Source: Bacteroidota bacterium
GTDB taxonomy: Bacteria; Bacteroidota; Bacteroidia; Bacteroidales; Prolixibacteraceae
NCBI GenBank assembly: GCA_024278975.1
Contig: JAJRSD010000017.1
Span: forward strand, 1-64,000
DNA: 64,000 nt
Direction of reading: 5' to 3'
Part shown: piece after piece, positions 1 through 9,546 of the stretch
Position numbering within the stretch: the first letter of the stretch is position 1
Layout of the letters: every line of letters starts with the position of its first letter
The notes under the pieces: model-generated
Database searches by the model: none
What the model was told of the DNA's origin: nothing
The model's input: the letters and a program-made list of their open reading frames with translations, nothing else
Position numbers and translations under genes: made by a program

Positions 1-511
1 AGCAAATACTCAGTTGGTAGTGACGAAACAGGAGTTAAAGTAAATGGTGATAAACACTGGGCGTGGACTTGGCAAAACGAAGAAGCCACATTTATTACCA
101 TCACCGATAATAGAGGACAAAAATCCATAACCAATACTTTTCAAGATGGGTTTAAAAACTCTGTTTTAGTTCACGATTGTTGGGGAAGCCATTTTAATAC
201 TCCAGCAATATCACACCAAATATGTATAGCACATTTACTTAGGGATATGAATTATTTGAATGAGCTTTACGGTCATAAATGGAGTAGTGCATGTAAATTG
301 CTTTTTCAGTTAGCCCTACGTTTGGAAAAGCAAATGGGAATCGCGGACTATTAGAAATATAAAAGTGAAACAGAAAATATCAGGACAATTTAGATCACCA
401 CACGGTGCATTCAGGTTCGCGGTTTTACGTTCAATAACTGATACAGTGCTGAAAAATAAAATACCAGTCTTAAATTCATTAGAATTTATTGCTAATTTAG
501 GAATTGATTAG
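1..511 (+). pseudogene. Broken IS66-family transposase, 3' part
   Basis: The window opens inside an ORF (frame 1) that reads to a TAG at 352-354. It contains VHDCWGSHF and CIAHLLRD, typical of the catalytic region of IS66-family DDE transposases. From about 329 the homologous C-terminal segment (IRNIKVKQKISGQFRS, then GAFRFAVLRS) continues in another frame to the TAG at 509-511. The join lacks the expected linking sequence, so there is an internal deletion as well as a frame change. The N-terminus lies outside the window. This is a decayed insertion sequence with no sign of activity; the family call rests on motif recognition only. Confidence 0.75.
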
Positions 512-595
512 TAACGAATTAAGTAATATTTTTACTTTTGGCATTCACTTAATCATAGACTTTTCTTTTAGTCTTTTCACATAAATTCTATTAAA

Positions 596-1852
596 ATGAA
601 ACGAAACTATTTTATCGTTGCTTTAATATTGATTACATTTTTTGTAATTTCATTTCTTACAAACATTCTCGGAGCATTAAATCCTAGCGTGTCAAGCAGT
701 TATTTATTAACTGAAACAATGGCGAGTTTTTTACCTTTTGCTTTTTTTATCGCCTACGGAGTAATGTCTATCCCATCGGGGTTTTTACTTGAAAAATGGG
801 GCGAAAAAATGATGATGATATTGGCATTTGGTTTTGCATTTGCAGGTGCACTTGGTTTCGCAATCTTCCCATCATTCAATATTTTCCTTGTCTCACTTTT
901 TACTATCGGAACCGGAATGGCAATATTACAGGTGGTTATTAATCCACTATTACGGGTTTCGGGTGGCGAGGAGAATTATGCTTTCACTTCGGTTTTAGGA
1001 CAGTTGGTATTTGGACTTGCATCATTTATTAGTCCTCAGTTATATTCGTATTTTGTTGTAAATATTGATAAGGGAGATGTAGAGAAACCTCTTATTAAGT
1101 TGATGACAAATTTAGTAGAGAATTCTTTTTCGTGGGTTTCGGTTTATTGGTTTTTTGCGTTTATAAGTCTGTTGATGATTGTTATAATAGTGTTCGTAAA
1201 ACTTCCGAAAGTTGAATTGCAGGAAGATGAAAAAGTTGGTTCGAAAGATAGTTATCTCGAACTGTTTGCTAATAAATATGTGATACTCTATTTTTTTGGA
1301 ATCTTCTCGTACGTGGGTACCGAACAAGGTATTTCGTACTGGATGTCGAAATTCTTAAGTAATTATCATGGTTTTAATCCCGAAACAGTTGGAGCCGGAG
1401 CAGTTTCGTATTTCTGGGGTTTGATGACTATTGGCGGTGTACTCGGATTAATTTTAATGAAACTTCTCGATAGCAAAATTATCCTTCGATGGTTTACTAT
1501 TTTGGCTATTATAAGTGTTGCTGCAGGATTATTCGGTAGTAGTAATATATCGTTGTGGGCATTCCCGATTTCCGGTTTTTTTCTATCGGTAATGTTTCCG
1601 GTAATTATGTCGCTGGGACTTAATTCTGTAAAAAAACACCATGGTTCGTTTGCCGGAATTTTAATGACAGGTATTGCAGGCGGTGCAATTGTTCAGTTAA
1701 TAATTGGTGGATTGAGCGATCTAACTTCACTAAAAATAGGAATGATGTTTGTTTTTATAACTCTGGGATATATTTTGAGTATTAGTTTCTGGGCAAAACC
1801 TCTAATTCAAAACAAAACTATTTTTGACAAAGAAAAACCTGATTCAAAATAA
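596..1852 (+). CDS. MFS sugar transporter, FHS (FucP/GluP-like) family
   Basis: This 418-residue protein is almost entirely hydrophobic and has the spacing of about 12 transmembrane helices, with a charged cytoplasmic loop near residues 200-215 (KVELQEDEKVGSKD). The N-terminal half resembles the fucose/glucose/galactose:H+ symporter group, including the GTGMAILQVVINPLLR stretch that in this family lies in helices 4-5. It probably imports a sugar by proton or sodium symport across the inner membrane. The next gene, on the opposite strand, encodes a nucleoside hydrolase-like protein, so the substrate could be a ribose-type or other sugar, but the sequence does not identify it. Length is normal for the family. 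Confidence 0.8.
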   Translation: MKRNYFIVALILITFFVISFLTNILGALNPSVSSSYLLTETMASFLPFAFFIAYGVMSIPSGFLLEKWGEKMMMILAFGFAFAGALGFAIFPSFNIFLVSLFTIGTGMAILQVVINPLLRVSGGEENYAFTSVLGQLVFGLASFISPQLYSYFVVNIDKGDVEKPLIKLMTNLVENSFSWVSVYWFFAFISLLMIVIIVFVKLPKVELQEDEKVGSKDSYLELFANKYVILYFFGIFSYVGTEQGISYWMSKFLSNYHGFNPETVGAGAVSYFWGLMTIGGVLGLILMKLLDSKIILRWFTILAIISVAAGLFGSSNISLWAFPISGFFLSVMFPVIMSLGLNSVKKHHGSFAGILMTGIAGGAIVQLIIGGLSDLTSLKIGMMFVFITLGYILSISFWAKPLIQNKTIFDKEKPDSK

Positions 1853-1865
1853 CATTAAAGTAAAA

Positions 1866-2858
1866 TTATTCAAACCGATTTAGCATAATTGCTTCAATAA
1901 CTTCCGCCATCCGTTCCGGCGACTCTTTTAGTTTTAAATACGAATGATTTGTTTTCTTCCCCTTTTTCCAGTGGTTATCGCCATTATCGTCAACTTTACA
2001 AACACCACCGCTAATTTTTCTCCAGTATTCGCCAACACCCCCTTTTACTGCATACAATACTGCTGTTTGGTCGAATGAGGAGTTGTCAAGGATTTCACCT
2101 TCGAAATTTGCTTTTATCCATGGTGCATGTTCGCTAAAATATAGAAATCCTTTGTAGAGTGGGGTCTCCTTGTCGATATCGTTAAAAATTGCTCCTGTTT
2201 GTATTTGTTCACCCAACTCAAATCCCGAGAAAACAATTGGCACATCTAAATTTTCGATTACAAATTTTGTAACTCCCGGCATATTTCCGTTAAAATTCCA
2301 TTCCCATCCACCTTTTGGGAATTTGCCTCCCATTATTACAAACTCTTTTACTTTTAGTGAAATTAATTCGGCACCAGTTAATGGCGAATAAGAATCGGGT
2401 TCGGATTGAATGAGCCGCTGAATATTTAACAACGGGCCAACGGCAACAATTACAATACTATTATCCTCATTCGAAGCAAGAATTTTACGATACAATTCGG
2501 TAGCATCCGGCACATCGTTGTATGTCAGAGTATGTTCAAAGTTATCGGCAATAATTTTATTGTACTGCAAGTCGGATGTTGAAGTCCCGTCTTTTCTCGT
2601 TCCTATGGGAATATCGGGGTTTAGATAAAAGCGGTTAATTGCGTCAATTGCCGGAACTGCATATTTATCAGTTCCCCAATTCATTATTGCAAGCAGTTCG
2701 CAGTTGCCACTTTTTACAAAGTTGTGTAACATTGCCAGTGCGCCTAAATCGTCGGCATCGCCACCAATATCGGTATCTAAAATTATCTTTGGCTGAGCTT
2801 GTAAAACATTGCTATTCAATATAAAAATCAATATAAAAAGTTGCAATATAAATTTCAT
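1866..2858 (-). CDS. Secreted nucleoside hydrolase (IUNH-like)
   Basis: A signal peptide (residues 1-21, ending VLQAQ) precedes the inosine-uridine-preferring nucleoside hydrolase fold. The calcium-binding aspartate cluster is visible near residues 28-38 (DTDIGGDADD), and the VGPLLNIQRL stretch and FVIMGGKF also fit the family. Such enzymes split nucleosides, or related N-glycosides, into base and ribose. Export to the periplasm suggests scavenging. The gene converges with the sugar transporter, their ends being 13 bp apart. At 330 residues it is slightly longer than cytosolic members because of the signal peptide. Substrate specificity cannot be read from the sequence. Confidence 0.82.
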   Translation of the reverse strand: MKFILQLFILIFILNSNVLQAQPKIILDTDIGGDADDLGALAMLHNFVKSGNCELLAIMNWGTDKYAVPAIDAINRFYLNPDIPIGTRKDGTSTSDLQYNKIIADNFEHTLTYNDVPDATELYRKILASNEDNSIVIVAVGPLLNIQRLIQSEPDSYSPLTGAELISLKVKEFVIMGGKFPKGGWEWNFNGNMPGVTKFVIENLDVPIVFSGFELGEQIQTGAIFNDIDKETPLYKGFLYFSEHAPWIKANFEGEILDNSSFDQTAVLYAVKGGVGEYWRKISGGVCKVDDNGDNHWKKGKKTNHSYLKLKESPERMAEVIEAIMLNRFE

Positions 2859-2891
2859 TATACTATTTTTTTAGGACAGAAACGTATTCTT

Positions 2892-3923
2892 TTATTTGTT
2901 TAATTCTCCTCTCTGACTTAACAAAACTGCTATTGGACGGGTCTCCGGGAACTCAGACATGATGATAATTAAAATAACAGTTATTGGCACACTCAGCAAC
3001 ATTCCGGTTACTCCCCACATTACTCCCCAAACAGCAAGGGTAAGTAGAACAACAAGTGGACTAATATTTAAAGTGTTGCCCATTAATTTAGGTTCAATGA
3101 AATTACCAACAATCATTTGTATGAAACCAACAATTACCAGAACTAATAAACCCTGAGTAATTTCTCCGAATTGAAGAATTGCAAATATTGCAGGGAAAAC
3201 AGTTGCTATTAATGAACCAATTGTTGGAATAAAATTTAAAATGAAAATTAGAAAAGCCCAGAAAAATGGTGCGTCAATTCCGATAAATAGAAGTGCAAAA
3301 TAACTCAGAAAACCAGTTGACAGACTTGTTATGGTTTTTAGTGCTATATAGTTTCCAATAGAGTGGTCTATTTTATTGATAAGAGCATTAATATGCTTAT
3401 ATCGTCTTTTATCGGGGTACATTGCTTTTAGCTTATGAGGAAACAGGTGCTCTTCCAAAAGCATAAAAAAAAGGTAGAGTAATACTGTAAACGTACTTCC
3501 AAAAATACCTGTTATTGCCGAAAAAAGCGATGAAAGTAATCCGCCAAAATTCATGTCTTTGGCATAATCAGTCATCATCAAAAAAATATCGATATTAAAA
3601 TGTTGGTTGATAGAGTCGGTAATTTTAGTAATATTTGCTTCGTACACCGGAAGTGTACTCGACAACTCCTGAATATTGCTGGAAATTAAATTAGCCGCAA
3701 GAACTAAGAAACTGAGAAGTAATACCGCTGAAGTAGTAGTTAACAACCATATTGGCCATCGACTTATAAACTTAACTTTTGATAATATTTTTTTTATTAC
3801 CCGAATCAGAAACCAAAAAAAAATGGCAATAATAAATGGTATAATTATCGACTGCGCAATTATAAGAACCACAACCACTGTGATTGCTACAAGGAAAATG
3901 TAGATTTTTTTTGTTGTATCCAT
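2892..3923 (-). CDS. AI-2E family (PerM-like) membrane transporter
   Basis: This 343-residue protein has hydrophobic helices at the N-terminus (residues 7-55), a soluble stretch at about 85-140 and a cluster of helices from about 150 onward. Segments such as GNFIEPKLMGNTLNISPLVV and AVWGVMWGVTGMLLSVPI are characteristic of the AI-2E/PerM family. Members are proposed permeases or exporters, some acting as Na+/H+ antiporters, so the substrate is left open. It is the promoter-distal neighbour of the nucleoside hydrolase gene on the same strand with a 33-bp gap, so co-transcription is possible. The ATG at 3921-3923 gives the expected family N-terminus. Confidence 0.85.
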   Translation of the reverse strand: MDTTKKIYIFLVAITVVVVLIIAQSIIIPFIIAIFFWFLIRVIKKILSKVKFISRWPIWLLTTTSAVLLLSFLVLAANLISSNIQELSSTLPVYEANITKITDSINQHFNIDIFLMMTDYAKDMNFGGLLSSLFSAITGIFGSTFTVLLYLFFMLLEEHLFPHKLKAMYPDKRRYKHINALINKIDHSIGNYIALKTITSLSTGFLSYFALLFIGIDAPFFWAFLIFILNFIPTIGSLIATVFPAIFAILQFGEITQGLLVLVIVGFIQMIVGNFIEPKLMGNTLNISPLVVLLTLAVWGVMWGVTGMLLSVPITVILIIIMSEFPETRPIAVLLSQRGELNK

Positions 3924-4272
3924 AATGCTCTATTTGGTGGTGCAAAATACGAAGGATTTTTTAATATATTCAATCTATTTAGCTTTTTGGGTATTGGACA
4001 AAGCGAAATCACAATTCTAAAAACCGAAAGTTTTGTGGTTTGAGTATAGTAGAAATTAAATATTTGGAGGGAGGTAAACTTGTTGTGCTAACCACCTCTG
4101 CAAAAAAAAATTAATTTCGATTTATTAAACTTCCTAAATATTTTCTAACTTTAAAACATGATTCAATCGTATCAATGTCCGGTTTTCTTTTATCTCGGTA
4201 TGCCAGAGTGTCTCGACGATGACGCAGTTTCGCATTAGCTTTTTACATTTCCTCCAAATTCTCGACACTAAA
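3924..4272. other. Intergenic region between divergent genes
   Basis: AT-rich spacer between the divergently transcribed AI-2E transporter and aldehyde dehydrogenase genes. An imperfect GAGG/CCTC inverted repeat lies near 4068-4102 with an A-run on its right side. The ORF that crosses 4134-4403 on the minus strand has no recognisable features. No RNA gene was recognised. Confidence 0.4.
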
Positions 4273-4280
4273 TATTTTTG
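4273..4280 (+). promoter_or_regulatory. Possible Bacteroidota -7 box upstream of the ALDH gene
   Basis: TATTTTTG fits the Bacteroidota sigma-A -7 consensus TAnnTTTG and lies 25 bp before the ATG at 4306. No clear TTTG -33 box was found at the usual spacing, so support is weak. Confidence 0.3.
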
Positions 4281-4305
4281 AAATAACCTATTAAAAACAA
4301 ATATC

Positions 4306-5852
4306 ATGCATAATTTACTCACTATAAAAAAAGAATTAAACCAACTGGAAATTAAATTGGTAAACAGTGGAGTTTGCACCGGAACTAAATGGAAAGAGAC
4401 CAAAGGTAAATTTATCGAATCGTTTTCGCCTTCCGACGGCGAATTAATTGCCGGAGTTCGTCAGGCAAACGCCGAAGATTTCGATGAAGTTATTGAAACT
4501 GCTAAAGGTGCTTTTGAAAAATGGCAAATGATTCCGGCTCCAAAACGTGGCGAAATTGTTCGTCAGATTGGTTTGGAACTGCGAAAATATAAAGAGCCAC
4601 TTGGTAAATTAGTCTCTTACGAAATGGGCAAAATTTATCAGGAAGGTTTGGGTGAAGTTCAGGAGATGATTGATATCTGCGATTTTGCCGTGGGGCAGTC
4701 GCGACAGTTGTACGGATTTACAATGCACTCCGAGCGCGAAAAACATCGTATGTACGATCAATATCATCCGTTGGGAATTGTGGGAGTAGTTTCGGCATTT
4801 AATTTCCCGGTAGCTGTTTGGGCGTGGAATGCAATGATTGCGCTTGTAGCCGGCGATGTAGTTGTTTGGAAACCATCGTCGAAAGTGTATTTATGTGCCG
4901 TTGCAATTTTTAATATCGTCTCTAAAGTTTTAAAACGAAACGATGTACCCGAAGGCGTTTTGAATTTGGTTGCTGCTGATTCGAGAGATTTGGGCGACAA
5001 ACTGTTCAGCGATAAAAATATCCCATTGGTTTCGTTTACAGGCTCAACTCCACTTGGTAAAAAAGTTGGTAAACTAGTTGGCGAAAGACTTGGCAGAACA
5101 ATTCTTGAACTGGGTGGAAACAACGCAATAATTATAACACCAAATGCCGACATGGAGATGGCTTTGCGCGCAGTGGTTTTTGGTGCGGTTGGTACTTGTG
5201 GACAACGCTGTACTTCGACCCGCAGAATAATTGTTCACGATTCTATTTACAATGAAATTAAACAGAAATTAATAGCTATTTACAAGAAGTTACCTATCGG
5301 AAATGCTCTCGATTCTAAAACTTTGGTTGGCCCGCTGGTAGATAAATATGCAGTTCAGAATTTCCAGAATTCAATAGAAAAAGTTAAAGCCGAAGGAGGT
5401 AAAATTATTGTTGGTGGCGACTCTTTAACAGGAGAAGGATTTGAGTCTGGTTGTTTTGTAAATCCTTGTATTGCCGAAGTTGAAAATCATTTCGAAATTG
5501 TTCAGGAAGAGACTTTTGCGCCACTTTTATATCTGATAAAATATACCGATTTAGACGAGGCAATTCGAATGCACAACGATGTTCCGCAAGGTTTATCGTC
5601 TGCAATGTTTTCAACTAATATGTTAGAAGCAGAAACATTCCTTTCTCAAGTCGGTTCCGATTGTGGAATTGCCAACATAAATATTGGTACTTCGGGAGCC
5701 GAAATTGGTGGTGCTTTTGGTGGCGAAAAGATACTGGTGGTGGCCGCGAATCGGGTTCCGATGCATGGAAAGCGTATATGCGCCGACAAACAAACACAAT
5801 TAATTATGGTACCGATTTGCCACTTGCACAAGGAATTGAGTTTAATGTTTAA
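4306..5852 (+). CDS. ALDH7-type aldehyde dehydrogenase (alpha-aminoadipic semialdehyde dehydrogenase-like), frameshifted
   Basis: This is an NAD(P)-dependent aldehyde dehydrogenase of the antiquitin/ALDH7 type. Visible features are the [11 protein letters not shown] region, [17 protein letters not shown], the general-base segment LELGGNNAI and the catalytic cysteine at residue 302 in GQRCTSTRR. It would oxidise 2-aminoadipate-6-semialdehyde in lysine breakdown, which fits the downstream saccharopine dehydrogenase gene. The frame breaks at the AAAA run 5726-5729 (about residue 474). One extra A would continue into the family C-terminus ([14 protein letters not shown], then [14 protein letters not shown]), ending at 5852. 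As read, the frame instead gives 44 unrelated residues to 5859. The cause is either a real 1-bp deletion or a consensus error. Confidence 0.85.
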
Positions 5853-5890
5853 AAATTGAGTTTTATAGGTATTTCAAAAGTTGGTTTTTC

Positions 5891-5958
5891 CGTCATCCTG
5901 AACTTGTTTCAGGATCTTTATTATTTAGTTGAGATTCTGAAATGAATTCAGAATGACG
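5891..5958. repeat. Dispersed palindromic (REP-like) repeat, family 1
   Basis: The outer arms CGTCAT and ATGACG enclose two inner hairpins: TCCTGAA/TTTCAGGA and TTCTGAAAT/ATTCAGAA. Related copies occur at 16049-16152, 17489-17554 and 33870-33966. It lies in the 136-bp gap between the ALDH and saccharopine dehydrogenase genes. Confidence 0.75.
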
Positions 5959-5994
5959 AAGATTTTTAAACACTTTTTTAATGATGAATAAAGT

Positions 5995-7341
5995 ATGAAT
6001 AACATATTAATTTTTGGTGCAGGCAGGTCGAGTAACTCGTTAATTAAATATCTCGCCGATAACGCCAACGAGTTTAACTGGAGAATAAAAATTGTTGATA
6101 TAAAAGTTAACGAGAACGAAAATCATCCTGCCGTCAGCTACTCGGCATTGAATGTAAAAGATGAGTTTGCAAGGGATTCAGAAGTAAAAAGTGCAGATTT
6201 GGTAATTTCAATGCTCCCTGCACGATTTCATAAATTTGTGGCAAAGTCGTGTGTAAAGTTTTCGAAAAACCTCTTAACGGCTTCATACGAAACTGCCGAT
6301 TTAAAAGCGTTCGAAACAGAAGTAATTGATAAAGGACTGTTTTTTCTGAATGAATGTGGACTCGACCCCGGACTCGACCACATGTCGGCAATGAAAATAA
6401 TTGACCGTATAAAAAATGAGGGGCACAAGTTGCTTTGTTTCGAATCGTTTACCGGCGGGTTGGTTGCTCCCGAATCCGATAACAATCCGTGGAATTACAA
6501 ATTTAGCTGGAATCCGCGAAATGTTGTTTTGGCTGGTCAGGGCGGCCCGGCAAAGTTTATTCAAAACGGGAAGTTTAAATATATTCCGTACAACCGGCTT
6601 TTCAGGAGAACAGAAATAATTGATATTGAAGGCTTTGGAATGTTTGAGGGTTATGCAAACCGCGATTCGTTAAAATATATTGAAAAATATAATTTACAGG
6701 GAATTCCCACAATTTATCGCGGAACACTGCGCCGCCCAGGGTTTTGCAGGGCATGGAATGTGTTTGTCCATTTGGGCGCAACCGATGATTCATATCATCT
6801 TGAGGATATTAAAAACATGACTTATCGCGAGTTTATCAATTCATTTCTATACTATCATCCAACCGATTCGGTTGATTTGAAATTGTATCGCGCAATGCAC
6901 ATCGATCAGGATTCTGATATCATTTTCAAATTAAATTGGCTGGGCATTTTCGACGATACTAAAATTGGTTTAAAACGAGCAACTCCGGCACAGGTTCTCG
7001 AACATATTTTAAAACAGAAATGGAAACTGCAACCCGATGACAAAGATATGATTGTGATGTGGCATAAATTTATTTACCACGATTCAACCCTCAATAAAAA
7101 GGTAAAATTAACAAGTTCGCTGGCAGTTGTCGGCGAAAATAGCGAGCACACTGCAATGTCGAAAACTGTTGGTCTGCCATTGGCAATTGCAGCAAAATTA
7201 GTGTTAACCGGGAAACTGAATTTGAAAGGAATGTTTATTCCAACCCATAAAGATATTTACGAACCCATTTTAAATGAATTAAAGAAACACAGTATTATTT
7301 TTTCTGAAAAGGTGGATGATAATATTCCTGAGTATTGTTAA
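5995..7341 (+). CDS. Saccharopine dehydrogenase-like protein
   Basis: This 448-residue protein starts with a Rossmann nucleotide-binding motif (ILIFGAGRSSNSL, residues 4-16). It continues with segments typical of saccharopine dehydrogenases of the lysine-breakdown type: ISMLPARFH, the ECGLDPGLDHMSAM stretch at about residues 120-133, SFTGGL, and the C-terminal part with TPAQVLEHIL and MSKTVGLPLAIAA. It would convert saccharopine to glutamate and 2-aminoadipate-6-semialdehyde, the substrate of the enzyme encoded just upstream. No separate lysine-ketoglutarate reductase domain is fused here, and none was recognised elsewhere in the window. It lies on the same strand as the ALDH gene, separated by a palindromic repeat. 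Confidence 0.85.
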   Translation: MNNILIFGAGRSSNSLIKYLADNANEFNWRIKIVDIKVNENENHPAVSYSALNVKDEFARDSEVKSADLVISMLPARFHKFVAKSCVKFSKNLLTASYETADLKAFETEVIDKGLFFLNECGLDPGLDHMSAMKIIDRIKNEGHKLLCFESFTGGLVAPESDNNPWNYKFSWNPRNVVLAGQGGPAKFIQNGKFKYIPYNRLFRRTEIIDIEGFGMFEGYANRDSLKYIEKYNLQGIPTIYRGTLRRPGFCRAWNVFVHLGATDDSYHLEDIKNMTYREFINSFLYYHPTDSVDLKLYRAMHIDQDSDIIFKLNWLGIFDDTKIGLKRATPAQVLEHILKQKWKLQPDDKDMIVMWHKFIYHDSTLNKKVKLTSSLAVVGENSEHTAMSKTVGLPLAIAAKLVLTGKLNLKGMFIPTHKDIYEPILNELKKHSIIFSEKVDDNIPEYC

Positions 7342-7348
7342 GAGAGGT

Positions 7349-8134
7349 TTATTTAACCAACCTCAAAACCGATAATACGGCACAGTGGTCGGAAGCAATT
7401 TCATCACAAATAACTCTGGTTTTTATTATCTGCCAGTTTTTAGCCGGGTAAAACATAATGTAGTCGATTTTTTTATGAGGATTGTCAGACGAATACGTAG
7501 GTTCAGGATTATCACCAAAACTGCATGTCCACTTTGTTTTCAAAATTAATATAGCTTCACTTTCAGGAGTATCGTTTAAATCGCCTGCTAAAATTGCCGG
7601 ATATTTTCCATCTGCAAAAATATTATTAATTTTTTTTACCTGATCAATTCGGTCAGGGTTGTCCTTTTTATGCTCTAAATGAGTGGCAATAAAACTGATT
7701 GTGTCACCCGAATTCAGTTCTACCATAACTTCTAAAGCTGTTCGTGGCTCATTGTCTGCAGAGTGAGGAAGTGGAATATTCCTGCTTGCAATAATTGGCA
7801 TTTTTGTTAATATCCCTTCGCCGTAACAACCACCGTCAAAATCCATCGCTTTTCCAAAAAGTGATGTCATTTTTGTCAGCCAGCCCAGCTCTGTTACCAA
7901 ATCGTAATTTCTGGCGCGATTGGTTTTAAAATCGACTTCCTGCAAAGCAACCAAATCCGGATCGACCTCTTTAATTATCGATGCAATTTTATCCAAATCG
8001 AAATCTCCTTTTGTTGTTGCTCCGTGTAATATATTGAAAGTTAATACACGAACTGTTGGCTCCTCGCTATTTTGCGCAACTACAATATTGAAAACAGTAA
8101 CAGTAGCTAATAAAAGTGTGATAATTTTTTTCAT
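7349..8134 (-). CDS. Exported endonuclease/exonuclease/phosphatase family protein
   Basis: Starting at the internal ATG (8132-8134) gives a clean signal peptide (MKKIITLLLATVTV, then IVVAQ); a longer reading to 8161 adds nine residues with no signal character. The EEP fold motifs appear in order: LTFNILHG, ALQEVD, GEGILTK, ATHLEH, AGDLNDTP and a terminal SDHCAV. These carry the metal-binding and catalytic Asn, Glu, His and Asp residues. Relatives hydrolyse nucleic acids, phosphoinositides or other phosphodiesters, and secreted Bacteroidota members are usually of unknown specificity. The gene converges with the saccharopine dehydrogenase gene with a 7-bp gap and is divergent from the propeller lipoprotein gene. 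Confidence 0.85.
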   Translation of the reverse strand: MKKIITLLLATVTVFNIVVAQNSEEPTVRVLTFNILHGATTKGDFDLDKIASIIKEVDPDLVALQEVDFKTNRARNYDLVTELGWLTKMTSLFGKAMDFDGGCYGEGILTKMPIIASRNIPLPHSADNEPRTALEVMVELNSGDTISFIATHLEHKKDNPDRIDQVKKINNIFADGKYPAILAGDLNDTPESEAILILKTKWTCSFGDNPEPTYSSDNPHKKIDYIMFYPAKNWQIIKTRVICDEIASDHCAVLSVLRLVK

Positions 8135-8230
8135 TTTGATATTAAATAAATGTACACGCAAATATCATATATATTTTTGAATTTCAAATTTTAAACTAAC
8201 TTTGATTTTAAACAATCTAAACCTATTATA

Positions 8231-9499
8231 ATGAATAAAATAATATCTGTATTTTTAATTCTTATCTCCCTGCTTTTTCTTTCCTGTTCTTCCGACAAAC
8301 AAAACTGGACACATTTTAGGGGTTCAAAAATGGATGGACATGCCACTGTAAAAACTGCTCCACTACACTGGAGCGACACCGAAAATGTAGTCTGGAAAGT
8401 TCCTGTTAACGGGTTGGGTTATTCATCACCTGTTGTTTATGACAATCAAATCTGGATCACTTCTGCCACCGAAGATGGCACCGAATTTTACACATACTGT
8501 TTCGATTTTGAAACAGGGAAATTGCTATACGAAAAAATACTTTTTAAAAGCGACGAGCCGCAACATATTCATTCAACAAATTCGTATGCAACTCCAACTC
8601 CATGCATCGAAGACGGTTTTGTGTACGTTCATTACGGAACATTTGGCACGGCTTGTATTAACACCAATAATTTTAAAGTGGTTTGGAAACGCGAAGATAT
8701 GCCGTGCAAACACATGCAGGGACCGGCTTCGTCAGTAATTATTCATAAAGATAAATTAATTGTACATCTGGAAGGAACGGAAGATCCATATGTTGTTGCA
8801 CTCGACAAAAAAACCGGTAAAACAATCTGGAAAAGTGTGCGTCCGGCAGAAATTTACGATCCTCTGGAACCGGTTTTTAGAACGTCGTTTCAAACGCCAA
8901 TTGTTATTGAAGTTGATGGGAGAGAGCTGCTAATTAGTAACTCATCGTTTATGTGTTTTGCCCACGATGTAAATACGGGCGAAGTTATTTGGACCATCGA
9001 ATATGGTTTCGATTCAACAGTCAGTCAACCTTTGTTTTACGATGGTTTGGTTTATGTAAATTCGGGTTGGATATTTGAGGATAATAAACCGTACTTTACC
9101 AGACTTTATGCAGTCGATCCGACAGGGAAAGGCGATGTTACAAAAACTCATATAAAATGGATGAACGAAGATGAAATGCCGCAAATTCCAACTCCCTTAA
9201 TTGTTGACGGCAGAATGTATATGGTTCACGACCGGGGAATGGTTACCTGCCTCGACCCAAAAACAGGAACTCCAATCTGGAAAGAGAAACTAAAAGGAAA
9301 CTTTAACGCCTCGCCAATTTATGCAGCCGGAAATATCTATTTTATAAATGTAAAAGGCGAGTGTACAATTATTAAACCCGGCAACTCTTTTCAAAAAGTT
9401 GCCGAAAACGATATTAAAGGAACTGTAAAATCAACACCCGTTTTTGTTGGCGATAAAATGATTTTACGGTCTGATAAATTTTTGTATTTGATACGGTGA
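8231..9499 (+). CDS. PQQ-like beta-propeller lipoprotein
   Basis: A lipoprotein signal (residues 1-20, LLFLSCSS with the lipobox cysteine) is followed by repeated propeller blades with the W-x(n)-G-x-x-W and ALDKKTGKTIWK signature of BamB/PQQ-like repeats (VWKVPVNGLGYSSPVV, DPKTGTPIWKEK, NFNASPIYAAGNIYF). Despite the family name there is no heme c CxxCH motif and no visible PQQ-binding cysteine pair, so cofactor binding is doubtful. It probably acts in the periplasm or on the outer membrane as a binding or scaffolding propeller. It is one of eight such proteins in the window and is transcribed alone. Confidence 0.82.
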   Translation: MNKIISVFLILISLLFLSCSSDKQNWTHFRGSKMDGHATVKTAPLHWSDTENVVWKVPVNGLGYSSPVVYDNQIWITSATEDGTEFYTYCFDFETGKLLYEKILFKSDEPQHIHSTNSYATPTPCIEDGFVYVHYGTFGTACINTNNFKVVWKREDMPCKHMQGPASSVIIHKDKLIVHLEGTEDPYVVALDKKTGKTIWKSVRPAEIYDPLEPVFRTSFQTPIVIEVDGRELLISNSSFMCFAHDVNTGEVIWTIEYGFDSTVSQPLFYDGLVYVNSGWIFEDNKPYFTRLYAVDPTGKGDVTKTHIKWMNEDEMPQIPTPLIVDGRMYMVHDRGMVTCLDPKTGTPIWKEKLKGNFNASPIYAAGNIYFINVKGECTIIKPGNSFQKVAENDIKGTVKSTPVFVGDKMILRSDKFLYLIR

Positions 9500-9546
9500 T
9501 TTTCAGTCGGAATGCAACTTCGAGTTGTACCCCAACTAATAGTTAA

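Noticed and set aside
4068-4102. Terminator-like GAGG/CCTC hairpin with A-run
   Set aside because: The A-run is on the wrong side for a minus-strand terminator, no gene ends there and the stem has internal mismatches.
4134-4403. 89-residue minus-strand ORF overlapping the ALDH start
   Set aside because: It overlaps the conserved start of a clear gene on the other strand and has no leader, domain or family-like pattern.
5722-5852. Classical programmed -1 frameshift in the ALDH gene
   Set aside because: No canonical X-XXY-YYZ slippery heptamer in the right phase and no obvious downstream stem or pseudoknot; indel or consensus error is more likely.
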